Shown here: one piece after another, positions 1-8,343 of the stretch
Numbering within the stretch: the first letter of the stretch is position 1
How the letters are laid out: the number at the start of each line of letters is the position of its first letter
Source of the DNA: Marinilactibacillus psychrotolerans
Lineage (GTDB): Bacteria; Bacillota; Bacilli; Lactobacillales; Carnobacteriaceae_A
Direction of reading: 5' to 3'
NCBI RefSeq assembly: GCF_900101525.1
Contig: NZ_FMZD01000010.1
Location: forward strand, 1 to 64,000
Length of the DNA stretch: 64,000 nucleotides
Position numbers and translations under genes: made by a program
Notes under the pieces: model-generated
Database searches by the model: none
Seen by the model: only the letters and a program-made list of their open reading frames with translations
What the model was told of the DNA's origin: nothing

Positions 1-77
1 TTGAATTAAAAAAATAATAAATTTTAATTTTAATAATTCCATATACCTACATTTAAAAATATCTAAGGAGACTATTC

Positions 78-788
<711 letters not shown>

Positions 789-1023
789 CTTAAAATTTTT
801 TTTAGACTACGCAAGATAAAAACCGTGAATCCTTTAATTGCTGTAAACTAACCTACTGATTTGCAAAAAGGATTTGTCTGACAACCTTTGAAATCTTGAT
901 TGTCTAGTAGATTTTTATTATTTCAACTATCTACTTTATTAGGCGCATATCACACAGGGGTTTTCGTCTATTTTTTTACAGTTTTAAAGTAAGCACGCTA
1001 TTATTTTCTTTACATCACTTTAG

Positions 1024-1131
1024 TTAAATCATATTAAATATAAACCACATGATAAAAGCAAAGAATAGAAACCCAATAATATAAGAACATCCCCAACCGA
1101 CCAAGAATAATCCTGCAAGTTTTTTTCTCAA
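1024..1131 (-). CDS. Small hydrophobic protein, 35 residues
   Basis: This short gene was found by reading the minus strand. A strong AGGAGGAG site (complement of 1138-1145) is followed about 8 bases later by a TTG start. The product begins Arg-Lys-Lys-Leu-Ala-Gly and continues as a single hydrophobic helix rich in Leu, Phe, Ile and Trp to the stop at 1024. It looks like a one-pass membrane peptide with a positively charged inner end. No family is recognised. The main support is the good ribosome-binding site and the coherent membrane-helix composition. It could be a chance frame. Confidence 0.5.
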   Translation of the reverse strand: MRKKLAGLFLVGWGCSYIIGFLFFAFIMWFIFNMI

Positions 1132-1465
1132 AACAATCTCCTCCTATTAGATTCAAAATCCAATACTTTTTCACTTCCAATCATCGTATCAATGACGATG
1201 CTAGTATTTCTTTTTTCTTAATTTCTTTGACCCTTAACCTCTTTTTGTTCAATTTATCACAATGCTTTTGCGTTTGCAATTTTTTTTATTTGTTTTATCT
1301 TGTTAAAAAGTCTATTATTTTTTATGTTTGCAAAATAAAATCACTTATCAATTAATTCATTACCTTTATATTCTTCTAATATATTTTCATACTCTCATAT
1401 AATCTAAAAAAATGGCTAGAGTAACTACAATATTCAATCGTAGTCAATCTAACCAAACTCATATA
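1132..1465. other. Intergenic region, AT-rich
   Basis: Apart from the ribosome-binding site of the small minus-strand gene at its left end and the terminator of the following gene at its right end (1414-1454), I see no coding content. A short inverted repeat (CATCGT, 7-base loop, ACGATG) lies near 1183-1201. Its role is unknown. Confidence 0.5.
1414..1454 (-). terminator. Rho-independent terminator of the GST-like gene
   Basis: On the minus strand an 18-base stem with a few mismatches or wobbles (arms 1414-1431 and 1437-1454, 5-base loop) is followed directly by a run of seven T after a short A/T. It lies just after the stop of the glutathione-transferase-like gene. Confidence 0.8.
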
Positions 1466-2254
1466 TTATTTAATATCTTTATACTCTACTTCCAGTGCGC
1501 GTTTAACAGCAGGTCTTTCTTGAATTCGGTTAGCCCACTCTAGTAAGTGTGTATATTCATTTGCTTTTAAAAATTCCGCAGCGTCGCCATACAATTCACC
1601 TTGAACAAGGCGTCCATACCAAGGCCAGATTGCCATATCCGCAATCGAGTACTCATCGCCTCCGATGAATGGTTTATCTGCTAAATGTTTGTCCAACAAA
1701 TCAAGCTGACGTTTTGTCTCCATTGTAAAACGGTCGATTGGATATTCTTGTTTAGTAGGTGCGTAGTTGTAAAAGTGACCAAATCCGCCACCTAAATACG
1801 GCGCAGCGCCGGTTTGCCAGAATAGCCAGTTCATCAGTTCTGTCCGCTCAGCCAGTGTAGTCGGCATAAACTGTTCGAATTTTTCGGCTAGATAAAGCAG
1901 GATTGAAACAGACTCGAATACACGAATCGGTTCGTCCGTTGAGTGATCTACCATTGCCGGGATTTTAGAGTTAGGATTGATCTTAACGAAATCACTACCA
2001 AATTGGTCGCCTTCAGAGATATTGATTAGGTATAAATCGTAATCAGCTCCCTCAACGCCAGCTTCTTTCAATTCTTCCAGCATGATCGCTACTTTGATTC
2101 CATTAGGAGTGCCTAGTGAATAGACTTGCAGCGGCTTTTCTCCTACCGGAAGCTTTTGCTCAAATCGACTACCTGCTACAGGTTGATTACCAGATTGACT
2201 TTTCTCCTCTTCGTTCCATTCCCACACTTTCGGGACTTCATAATTTGACATCAT
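1466..2254 (-). CDS. YghU-like glutathione S-transferase family protein (disulfide-bond reductase)
   Basis: The protein matches the YghU/YfcG family of glutathione-dependent disulfide-bond reductases along its length. It has a thioredoxin-fold N-terminal domain with the motif Leu-Gly-Thr-Pro-Asn-Gly, followed by Pro-Asn-Ser-Lys-Ile-Pro-Ala and Val-Phe-Glu-Ser (the glutathione-binding Glu-Ser pair). The all-helical C-terminal domain contains Asn-Trp-Leu-Phe-Trp and Asp-Met-Ala-Ile-Trp-Pro-Trp. I chose the ATG at 2254, giving 262 residues, because AAGGAG sits 5 bases upstream. The next ATG at 2251 is equally possible. A longer frame from a GTG at 2308 has no ribosome-binding site. In enterobacteria the family acts with glutathione. 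Whether this host makes or imports glutathione, or uses another thiol, cannot be told from the window. Single-gene unit. Confidence 0.88.
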   Translation of the reverse strand: MMSNYEVPKVWEWNEEEKSQSGNQPVAGSRFEQKLPVGEKPLQVYSLGTPNGIKVAIMLEELKEAGVEGADYDLYLINISEGDQFGSDFVKINPNSKIPAMVDHSTDEPIRVFESVSILLYLAEKFEQFMPTTLAERTELMNWLFWQTGAAPYLGGGFGHFYNYAPTKQEYPIDRFTMETKRQLDLLDKHLADKPFIGGDEYSIADMAIWPWYGRLVQGELYGDAAEFLKANEYTHLLEWANRIQERPAVKRALEVEYKDIK

Positions 2255-2394
2255 ATCCACTCCTTCTGATTTATCTTCAGTATACTGGTTTAATATTTTA
2301 TCGTCCACTTTTTAGAAGTAGCTTAGTTTGAAGAGCTCTGCTTGAAAACTGGTTTTAATAATAAGTGGTTTAAACATCATCACTTCAATTCTTA

Positions 2395-2640
2395 TCAGTT
2401 AAATGAGATCCATTGGATAATAAACGGTGCTAAAACGGTCAATACTATAATCATAACTATCGTATAATATACGGTGTTTACTATCATAATACCGCTTTTA
2501 ACTTGCGTTGGTTTCAAGGAGTCGTTCTCTTTTATTATACTTATCACACTTCTCTTGCTAATGTAACCAGAAGCTAGTATAACCAGTAAAATAGCTAAAT
2601 ATATTAATGGTATTATTATTGCTGCATACATACGTATCAC
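2395..2640 (-). CDS. Small two-helix membrane protein of unknown function
   Basis: The 81-residue product has two clear membrane segments, at about residues 5-25 and 52-75, joined by a polar loop with Lys-Arg and Lys-Pro-Thr. The start used is GTG at 2640, with AAGG about 11 bases upstream. An in-frame ATG at 2631 is an alternative. I recognise no family. It sits alone between the GST-like gene and the metallo-beta-lactamase-fold lipoprotein gene, all on the minus strand. Confidence 0.55.
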   Translation of the reverse strand: MIRMYAAIIIPLIYLAILLVILASGYISKRSVISIIKENDSLKPTQVKSGIMIVNTVYYTIVMIIVLTVLAPFIIQWISFN

Positions 2641-2726
2641 ATCCCAATCGTCCTTATAACCGTATCACACATAGCAGATTTTTTATAACGATTTAAAAAG
2701 CACGACTAGTTTCTGATTAAACCAAA

Positions 2727-2757
2727 GAAAGCAACCCATTGATGAGGGCTGCTTTGC
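2727..2757 (-). terminator. Terminator of the MBL-fold lipoprotein gene
   Basis: On the minus strand the sequence forms AAGCAGCCC, an eight-base loop, and GGGTTGCTT (one mismatch), followed by a T-rich tail. It lies immediately after the stop codon at 2758. Confidence 0.65.
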
Positions 2758-3603
2758 TTATTGAACAACTTGGATTGAATTTCCATCGCTTGAAACTTGG
2801 ATATTCCCTTCTCTCGTGAGATAGATTGTTGTTCCTAATTTTTCTAGAGCCGAAACAACCTCTTCTTCTTCCATATTTTTATCCGAGCTGGTGATTATTG
2901 CATATTCAGGATTGACCGTTTCAAAAAATGTCTCGCTGTTCGCTGTAAGTCTTCCGTGGTGAGGAACTTTAAGCAGTGTGTATTCTCCTTCTGTCTGATT
3001 CATCACTTCTTCAAGTCTCGCCTCTTCTGCATCTCCGTCGAACAAGAAACGATTCTCACCATGTTCTACACTCACAACTAGTGAGTAGTCATTCTCGCTT
3101 TCATATGCATCAGCTTCTGGAGGATAGACTGTAAAACTAGCAGATTCTGTTGAAAATTCCAATGTCTCTGTCAGAACTGTAGCTGTAAGACCTGCTTCTT
3201 CCATAGCAGTAACAAATTCCAAGTAGTCTGTACTGTCGCTTTCGTAATCCGGTACCAACACATTTTGAACGTCCACTTCATTTAAGACCGTATCTGCACC
3301 TCCGACATGATCTTTGTCAAAATGTGTGATAATCAGGTAATCTATGGATTCAATTCCTTCTTTTTCTAAATACTCCACGATCTCTTCCCCATCTTCCTCT
3401 TCACCGGTATCAATGACGATAGTCTGATCACTGTTTGATAACACCATACTATCAGCGCTGCCGATTTTGAAAAATGTGATGTTTAAACTTTCCAGAGCAC
3501 TAGCTTTACTCTGTAAAGAACAGCCAGCCAGTGCTATTGAGACGACGAAAGCAGTCACCATTTTTTTACCCTTTTTAATAAACTTGTTTTTCTTAAAATA
3601 CAT
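2758..3603 (-). CDS. Secreted metallo-beta-lactamase-fold lipoprotein (ComEC C-terminal-like)
   Basis: A lipoprotein signal is visible: Lys-rich N-terminus, hydrophobic helix, and the lipobox Leu-Ala-Gly-Cys with Cys28. The mature part is a metallo-beta-lactamase fold with Ile-Asp-Thr-Gly (about 64-67), the metal motif His94-x-Asp-x-Asp98-His99, and a later Pro-His-His-Gly-Arg. This is the arrangement of ComEC/Rec2 C-terminal domains and of stand-alone secreted homologues, which are thought to be extracellular nucleases or phosphodiesterases. AAGGAGG stands 7 bases before the ATG at 3603. The protein is acidic. It is likely anchored outside the membrane and may act on DNA or nucleotides. The substrate is inference. 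It is a single-gene unit ending in its own terminator. Confidence 0.85.
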   Translation of the reverse strand: MYFKKNKFIKKGKKMVTAFVVSIALAGCSLQSKASALESLNITFFKIGSADSMVLSNSDQTIVIDTGEEEDGEEIVEYLEKEGIESIDYLIITHFDKDHVGGADTVLNEVDVQNVLVPDYESDSTDYLEFVTAMEEAGLTATVLTETLEFSTESASFTVYPPEADAYESENDYSLVVSVEHGENRFLFDGDAEEARLEEVMNQTEGEYTLLKVPHHGRLTANSETFFETVNPEYAIITSSDKNMEEEEVVSALEKLGTTIYLTREGNIQVSSDGNSIQVVQ

Positions 3604-4072
3604 TTTATTTCCTCCTTCTAAATTTTTTATACCTGTCTCACAAGTAAATTACATTAAATAACTAAAGAAATTTCTCCCATCAGATTAGGCTGTTTTAGTT
3701 CCATGCTAAATGATTGCAGTTTGATATTTGGATTAAATGCAGGAATAACAATATAAGGTTACATACTCGACACCTTCCTAGGACTCTTTGAGTTCATCTC
3801 TTTTAAATGTTTAGAAATTTTGTATGTCTTCTATACTCTTACTATACTCATATAGAAGAATTCATTCTCCGTAATACTGACTGAATCCTGTGGCAATTAT
3901 GCGGGAAAGAATATTTTTAAAAACAACTCTACAAAAAAGCACAAGATCCTTATGGTTAATCCAAAGGTATCCTGTGCTGAGGTTTACTGATTAAATTGTA
4001 GTCACTAAGTGTGATAAAGTGATTAAAAACAGATTCCTTCTGATAAATTCATCAAATGTTAGGATGTTCATT
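3604..4072. other. Intergenic region with an orphan terminator-like hairpin
   Basis: Beyond the ribosome-binding site of the minus-strand lipoprotein gene I find no credible gene. At 3938-3978 a hairpin (AGCACA/TGTGCT arms with a second paired segment inside) is followed on the minus strand by TTTTTTG. It has no obvious gene upstream of it on that strand. Confidence 0.5.
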
Positions 4073-4663
4073 ATGATATATTTTATTGCAGATATGCATT
4101 TTCATCACGAAAATGTTATTGAGTTCAGCCATCGTCCCTATAAAACGGTTGAGGAAATGAACAAGCAGCTGATTGAAAACTGGAACAGTGTCGTCACCTC
4201 TCCAAAAGATGAAGTTTATATTCTAGGTGACTTTCTTTATAGAGGGACTGGCGAACAGGCAAATACCATTTTAAAACAACTACAAGGTAAGAAGTTTTTA
4301 GTTAAAGGTAATCATGAGCAATATCTAAAAGATAAAGCATTTGATCTCAGCCTTTTTGAATGGTCCAAAGATTATCATACGCTTAAGTATTACAAGAAAA
4401 AATTCATCTTGTTTCACTATCCAATCCTAGAATGGGATGGTTACTTTAGTGAGGCCATTCACCTTTACGGACATGTCCATGACACTCAGACTGTTCATTT
4501 TGATTCTATTTTAGGACTTAGAGCTGTTAATGTTGGAGCTGATATTATTGGGTATAAGCCGATTAGTATTGAAGAAGTGATGGAGATTCTGGACACTAGA
4601 GTACAAGCCGCTCAGGATGATAATGATTATAGTGAGAATCATAGAAAGAATGTTGAAGAATAG
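4073..4663 (+). CDS. Calcineurin-like metallophosphoesterase
   Basis: The 196-residue protein begins Met-Ile-Tyr-Phe-Ile-Ala-Asp-Met-His-Phe, the usual start of small bacterial phosphoesterases. Visible metal-binding motifs are Asp-x-His near residue 7-9, Gly-Asp-Phe in place of Gly-Asp-x-x-Asp, Gly-Asn-His-Glu, and Tyr-Gly-His-Val-His near the C-terminus. Four such motifs in order define a di-metal phosphoesterase. The substrate is not known. An upstream in-frame GTG at 4019 exists, but the ATG at 4073 has AGGAT 7 bases ahead and gives the family's normal N-terminus. It is monocistronic. Confidence 0.85.
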   Translation: MIYFIADMHFHHENVIEFSHRPYKTVEEMNKQLIENWNSVVTSPKDEVYILGDFLYRGTGEQANTILKQLQGKKFLVKGNHEQYLKDKAFDLSLFEWSKDYHTLKYYKKKFILFHYPILEWDGYFSEAIHLYGHVHDTQTVHFDSILGLRAVNVGADIIGYKPISIEEVMEILDTRVQAAQDDNDYSENHRKNVEE

Positions 4664-5548
4664 TGTTTTGTATCTCGTAGACTAATACCTCATTAAATCC
4701 TTCCAGTATTTATTCTGATTAAGTCAGTTCAGGTTGGAGATTCACTAAAGTTAACAAGTATGAAGTTGTTAAATACATTCAGATATATTCATGTTCTGGC
4801 ATCAATTATCATTCAGTACATTATCCAAATGAGGATCTTACAATCATTGTCTGTTTGAATAAATCTTCAGATGCGTTTAATATGTAATCTGTGATAGAAC
4901 TGGAATAATAAAAAATCAATTATTTAAAAACCGAATTTGTAAATAATAATATTTATTTTCATACGTAGTATTTGAAATACTAAATAATCGAGATATTTCG
5001 TTGCTCGTCTTTCTTCAAAATAAACTTATTCTGTGACTTATAATCTCCGTAAAGTCGACTTGGCTCGATATTTATCATTTTTCTCTACATCCAACAAGCT
5101 GTAATCTATGGTTTATATTTTAAAACGAATAGCTAATAAGGTTATCTTATCAAAATATTCTTAGTTTATTAAGGATCAGTATATTCAAACATCTATTACT
5201 TGGCTGAAAGACAATTTAAATACTGATACTTCAAAGACTATATAATGCATTTTTCTACATTTCGCCTATTTATATAACTAGATTTAATCTGATCCTTATT
5301 ATTTGAATTATTTAGAGTGATGTGTTTCTAATATTTAAAATTCCAGGTAATCATCTGGGGCATTCTTAGTTAATTGTGCACCTGTGTTCTTTTATAAAAA
5401 GCTATTCTGGTTGATGGTGTATATAAAAAAATATAAATATTCTATTTACCTTCTAAGTTTTTTTGCGTTGAAGTTCTGGTGGATATATAATGAAAATATA
5501 AAAGACTTATTATATCTATTTGAAAATAAAACTTAAAGGACTGGTAAA
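4664..5548. other. Long gene-poor AT-rich region before the ParB-like/MTase cassette
   Basis: No intact gene is visible across about 885 bases on either strand. The region contains frame fragments that look like decayed coding sequence (see 4750-4887; also a short run near 5165-5240). It may mark an insertion or deletion boundary next to the cassette. Confidence 0.6.
4750..4887 (+). pseudogene. Possible remnant of a serine hydrolase (beta-lactamase/PBP4-like) C-terminus
   Basis: One plus-strand frame reads Ser-Gly-Ile-Asn-Tyr-His-Ser-Val-His-Tyr-Pro-Asn-Glu-Asp-Leu-Thr-Ile-Ile-Val and ends at a TAA at 4885. This resembles the end of class C beta-lactamase-like hydrolases, where a Gly-Ile/His-Gly segment precedes Tyr-Pro-x-x-Asp-Leu-Thr-Ile-Val-Val. 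There is no start, no catalytic Ser-x-x-Lys motif and no other part of the gene nearby. The assignment rests on a short match and is tentative. Confidence 0.3.
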
Positions 5549-7354
5549 ATGGTTACATCCAAATTGTTAGACCCTCTTAAAATATCTTTAGATATGAATA
5601 ATCCAAGGTTCTCCTTGTTTCAATTCGAAAATGAAGAGGATATCATAGATTACTTGGTGCAATATGAAGATATAAAATCTTTGGCATTACAGATTATCAA
5701 TAATGGATATATTAGTTTAGGAGAAAGAATAATTGTGTCAGAATATAAAAAAGATAAAGTACTACGTCATACTGTGTTAGAAGGAAATCGCCGTATTGCT
5801 GCTCTTAAAATAATTTTTACTCAAACTGATAGATTCACACGATCTGAACGAGATAAAATCTCTTCTCTAGATAAAAATGATTTCTTAGTAAATTGTGATG
5901 TTATAAACGAAACTGAAAGAAATTCTGCTTTATTTAAAATTACATCTAAACACATTGAAGGTATTAAACAATGGTCTGCCACAGATAAACGTATATTTTA
6001 TGGCAACTTATTCGAAAAATATAAAACTCAAGGGAAAACTTCCACTGAAGCATTAAATGATATTGGAAAAGTAACACCAGAATCTATAGCCAAAGTTCGA
6101 AACTCTCTTAAAAAGTTGCATTTTTTATCTCAAGTTCACCAAGCTGTGAAAAAGACTAATCCTGAATTGAATGAACTTTCTCACTTAGATACAGATGTGT
6201 TAACCTCAAGAGTATATAATAGAATCAGATCTGATTTAAATTTGAAACAAGATGAAAATTTCTATCTCATAGCAAAAAATGGAAAAGAAAATGAATTCGA
6301 AAAAATATTAAATACATTAGGTAAAGCTGCATGGATTAGTAAAACGCTTGATACAAGAAGTTTCTCTAAGCAGGAAATGTGGACTAAAATACTAAATGAC
6401 AATGTAATTGTTCCTAATTTAGACGAGTTAATCCAATCCTATTTAAAAAGCACCTCAAATATGCAAGTTTCTCCAGATTCAAGTTCTCTTCAATCTCCTA
6501 CATTGGAGGATTTGCCCGATACAGTAAAAGAAATTAATCCTGAATCGAATTCTCAGATCACACCCTTGGTAGATGGAAATAGTGACAGTAACAGCGAGAG
6601 CAATATTCCTAAATACAGGCTCTTTATAGTAGAAAACACTCTCAATGTCAGTACAAACGAATATAACTTATTGAATAATATAAAAATTCTCGATGACCAA
6701 AGTGAAGAAATATCTAACAAAAGTTCTCTTTACAGTAATGTTTTATTCGAATGTGCCAATGATAATATTGCAATAAAAGAAAACAAAATTTTACCATTAT
6801 CAGAAAACGGTATTTACAGTATTAAAGTTAAATTTCATAGTGCTGAAAAGTTTTTTTCTTTAGTGTTAAATATTCCTCAAAAGAAAAAGAAGAAGGAGAT
6901 AAAAAACTTATTCACTTCAAAATGGCATCATGAATCTACCGCTCTTCTGTCTTCAAAAGAAGAGTATTCTAATATAGTTTCAGTACTAAATCGACTAGAT
7001 GATAATAAAGATATCTCCATTAATAGTGACAATTTTGTTGTTATTGCTTTATTAATTAGAATACTCATCGAGTACACATCTAAAGCTTACTGGGAAAAAT
7101 TTAGAGATGATCAAAGAATGCCGAAAGATTTACCTCAAATAGTAAGCTTAATTTCAACACATTTATTTAATACAAAAATAATCGGTAAAGAAACTAAAAA
7201 ATCATTTGCAAATGGATCGGATCTAGAAACCTTAAATGGCCAGATACACGATTATAAATCTAATATCAGTTCAATAACTCTTGAAACTATTTTCAAGTCT
7301 TATCAAAGTTACCTAGATATCCTTTTTGCTGAACTTAACAAGCATAATAGCTAA
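5549..7354 (+). CDS. ParB-like N-terminal domain protein, large, paired with an adenine methyltransferase
   Basis: The first 110 residues look like a ParB/sulfiredoxin-fold domain. Asn-Asn-Pro-Arg (about 17-20) is followed by a helical segment ending in Asn-Asn-Gly-Tyr, and then Val-Leu-Glu78-Gly-Asn-Arg-Arg82-Ile-Ala-Ala-Leu-Lys, a variant of the Asp/Glu-Gly-x-Arg-Arg signature. About 110-300 is helical and may bind DNA. About 310-350 is a Ser/Asn-rich linker. A beta-rich part follows (about 350-440), and the last 130 residues are helical, with Leu-Ile-Glu-Tyr and Leu-Asn-Gly-Gln-Ile-His. The start ATG has AAAGGA upstream. The methyltransferase gene starts 16 bases after the stop, so the two are probably co-transcribed. 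Partition is unlikely because no ParA is present. A role in modification or defence is inference. Confidence 0.75.
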   Translation: MVTSKLLDPLKISLDMNNPRFSLFQFENEEDIIDYLVQYEDIKSLALQIINNGYISLGERIIVSEYKKDKVLRHTVLEGNRRIAALKIIFTQTDRFTRSERDKISSLDKNDFLVNCDVINETERNSALFKITSKHIEGIKQWSATDKRIFYGNLFEKYKTQGKTSTEALNDIGKVTPESIAKVRNSLKKLHFLSQVHQAVKKTNPELNELSHLDTDVLTSRVYNRIRSDLNLKQDENFYLIAKNGKENEFEKILNTLGKAAWISKTLDTRSFSKQEMWTKILNDNVIVPNLDELIQSYLKSTSNMQVSPDSSSLQSPTLEDLPDTVKEINPESNSQITPLVDGNSDSNSESNIPKYRLFIVENTLNVSTNEYNLLNNIKILDDQSEEISNKSSLYSNVLFECANDNIAIKENKILPLSENGIYSIKVKFHSAEKFFSLVLNIPQKKKKKEIKNLFTSKWHHESTALLSSKEEYSNIVSVLNRLDDNKDISINSDNFVVIALLIRILIEYTSKAYWEKFRDDQRMPKDLPQIVSLISTHLFNTKIIGKETKKSFANGSDLETLNGQIHDYKSNISSITLETIFKSYQSYLDILFAELNKHNS

Positions 7355-7370
7355 TAATGGAGATGTATGC

Positions 7371-8231
7371 ATGAATAATTATAGTCCCTTAAGGTATCCA
7401 GGGGGGAAAAACAAAACTTACGATTACCTAAAATATCTTGTAGAAAAAAATAATATCCAAACTTATATCGAGCCTTACTGTGGTGGTGCGGCTGTGGCAT
7501 TAAAATTGTTGATTAATAATGATGTAAAAAAAATAATGATTAATGATTTTGATCGTTCAATTTATGCCTTTTGGTATTCAATATTAAACTACACTGACTC
7601 ATTTATAGAAGAAGTTGAGAAAGCAGTTTTTTCTATAGAAGAATGGGAAAAGCAAAAAACAATTCAAAGAAATAAACAGACTACTGATCTATTATCACTA
7701 GGATTTTCAACTTTTTATTTAAATCGCACTAATCGCTCTGGAATAATAAGCGCTGGGCCTATTGGTGGTAAAAACCAAAACGGAAATTATAAAATGGATT
7801 GTAGATTTAATAAGAATTCATTAATTAATAAAATCAAATTAATTGCCTCGAATAAGTCTAAAATCAAGTTGTATAATTTAGATGCTATTGATTTTATTAA
7901 AAAGAATATAGTTAGAACAAAAAATTCTCTTATCTTTTTTGATCCTCCTTATTTTGTAAAAGGAAAGGATCTGTATACAAATTTCTATGAATTACCTGAC
8001 CACCAAGAGTTAAAAAAGAATATAGAAAAATACTTGAACAATCACAAATGGATTCTAACATACGATACCCATGATAGTATTCAAAACATATATTCAAGTT
8101 TTGAATATTATACTTACCAGCTAAATTACAGCGCCGGAAGTTCGAAAAAAGGCTTGGAGTATATTTTCTTTTCACATACTTTATCTTCCTCTGATATTGA
8201 GAAATATCTTTATGTAAGAAAAACAGAATGA
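7371..8231 (+). CDS. D12-class (Dam family) DNA N6-adenine methyltransferase
   Basis: The 286-residue protein has the two signature motifs of D12-class adenine methyltransferases: Leu-Arg8-Tyr-Pro-Gly-Gly-Lys13 (SAM binding) near the N-terminus and Asp191-Pro-Pro-Tyr194 (catalytic). Tyr-Ile-Glu-Pro-Tyr-Cys-Gly-Gly-Ala near residue 38 and Phe-Tyr-Leu-Asn-Arg-Thr in the middle also fit. It should transfer a methyl group from SAM to adenine in a short DNA target that cannot be read from the sequence. I chose the ATG at 7371 because GGAG lies 8 bases before it. An in-frame ATG at 7326 overlaps the upstream gene. It follows the ParB-like gene by 16 bases. No restriction endonuclease of a known type is adjacent. 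Confidence 0.92.
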   Translation: MNNYSPLRYPGGKNKTYDYLKYLVEKNNIQTYIEPYCGGAAVALKLLINNDVKKIMINDFDRSIYAFWYSILNYTDSFIEEVEKAVFSIEEWEKQKTIQRNKQTTDLLSLGFSTFYLNRTNRSGIISAGPIGGKNQNGNYKMDCRFNKNSLINKIKLIASNKSKIKLYNLDAIDFIKKNIVRTKNSLIFFDPPYFVKGKDLYTNFYELPDHQELKKNIEKYLNNHKWILTYDTHDSIQNIYSSFEYYTYQLNYSAGSSKKGLEYIFFSHTLSSSDIEKYLYVRKTE

Positions 8232-8343
8232 TTTATGTATTTTAATTTAAAATTAATCGATTTATCTTGCAATAATATAAGCAATGAACGACCAGAATAT
8301 CTGATCGTTCATTGCTTTCTTTTGTCTTATTTAATATCACGTC

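Noticed and set aside
5549-7354. Chromosome or plasmid partition ParB
   Set aside because: There is no ParA partner, the protein is much larger than ParB, and the neighbour is a DNA methyltransferase.
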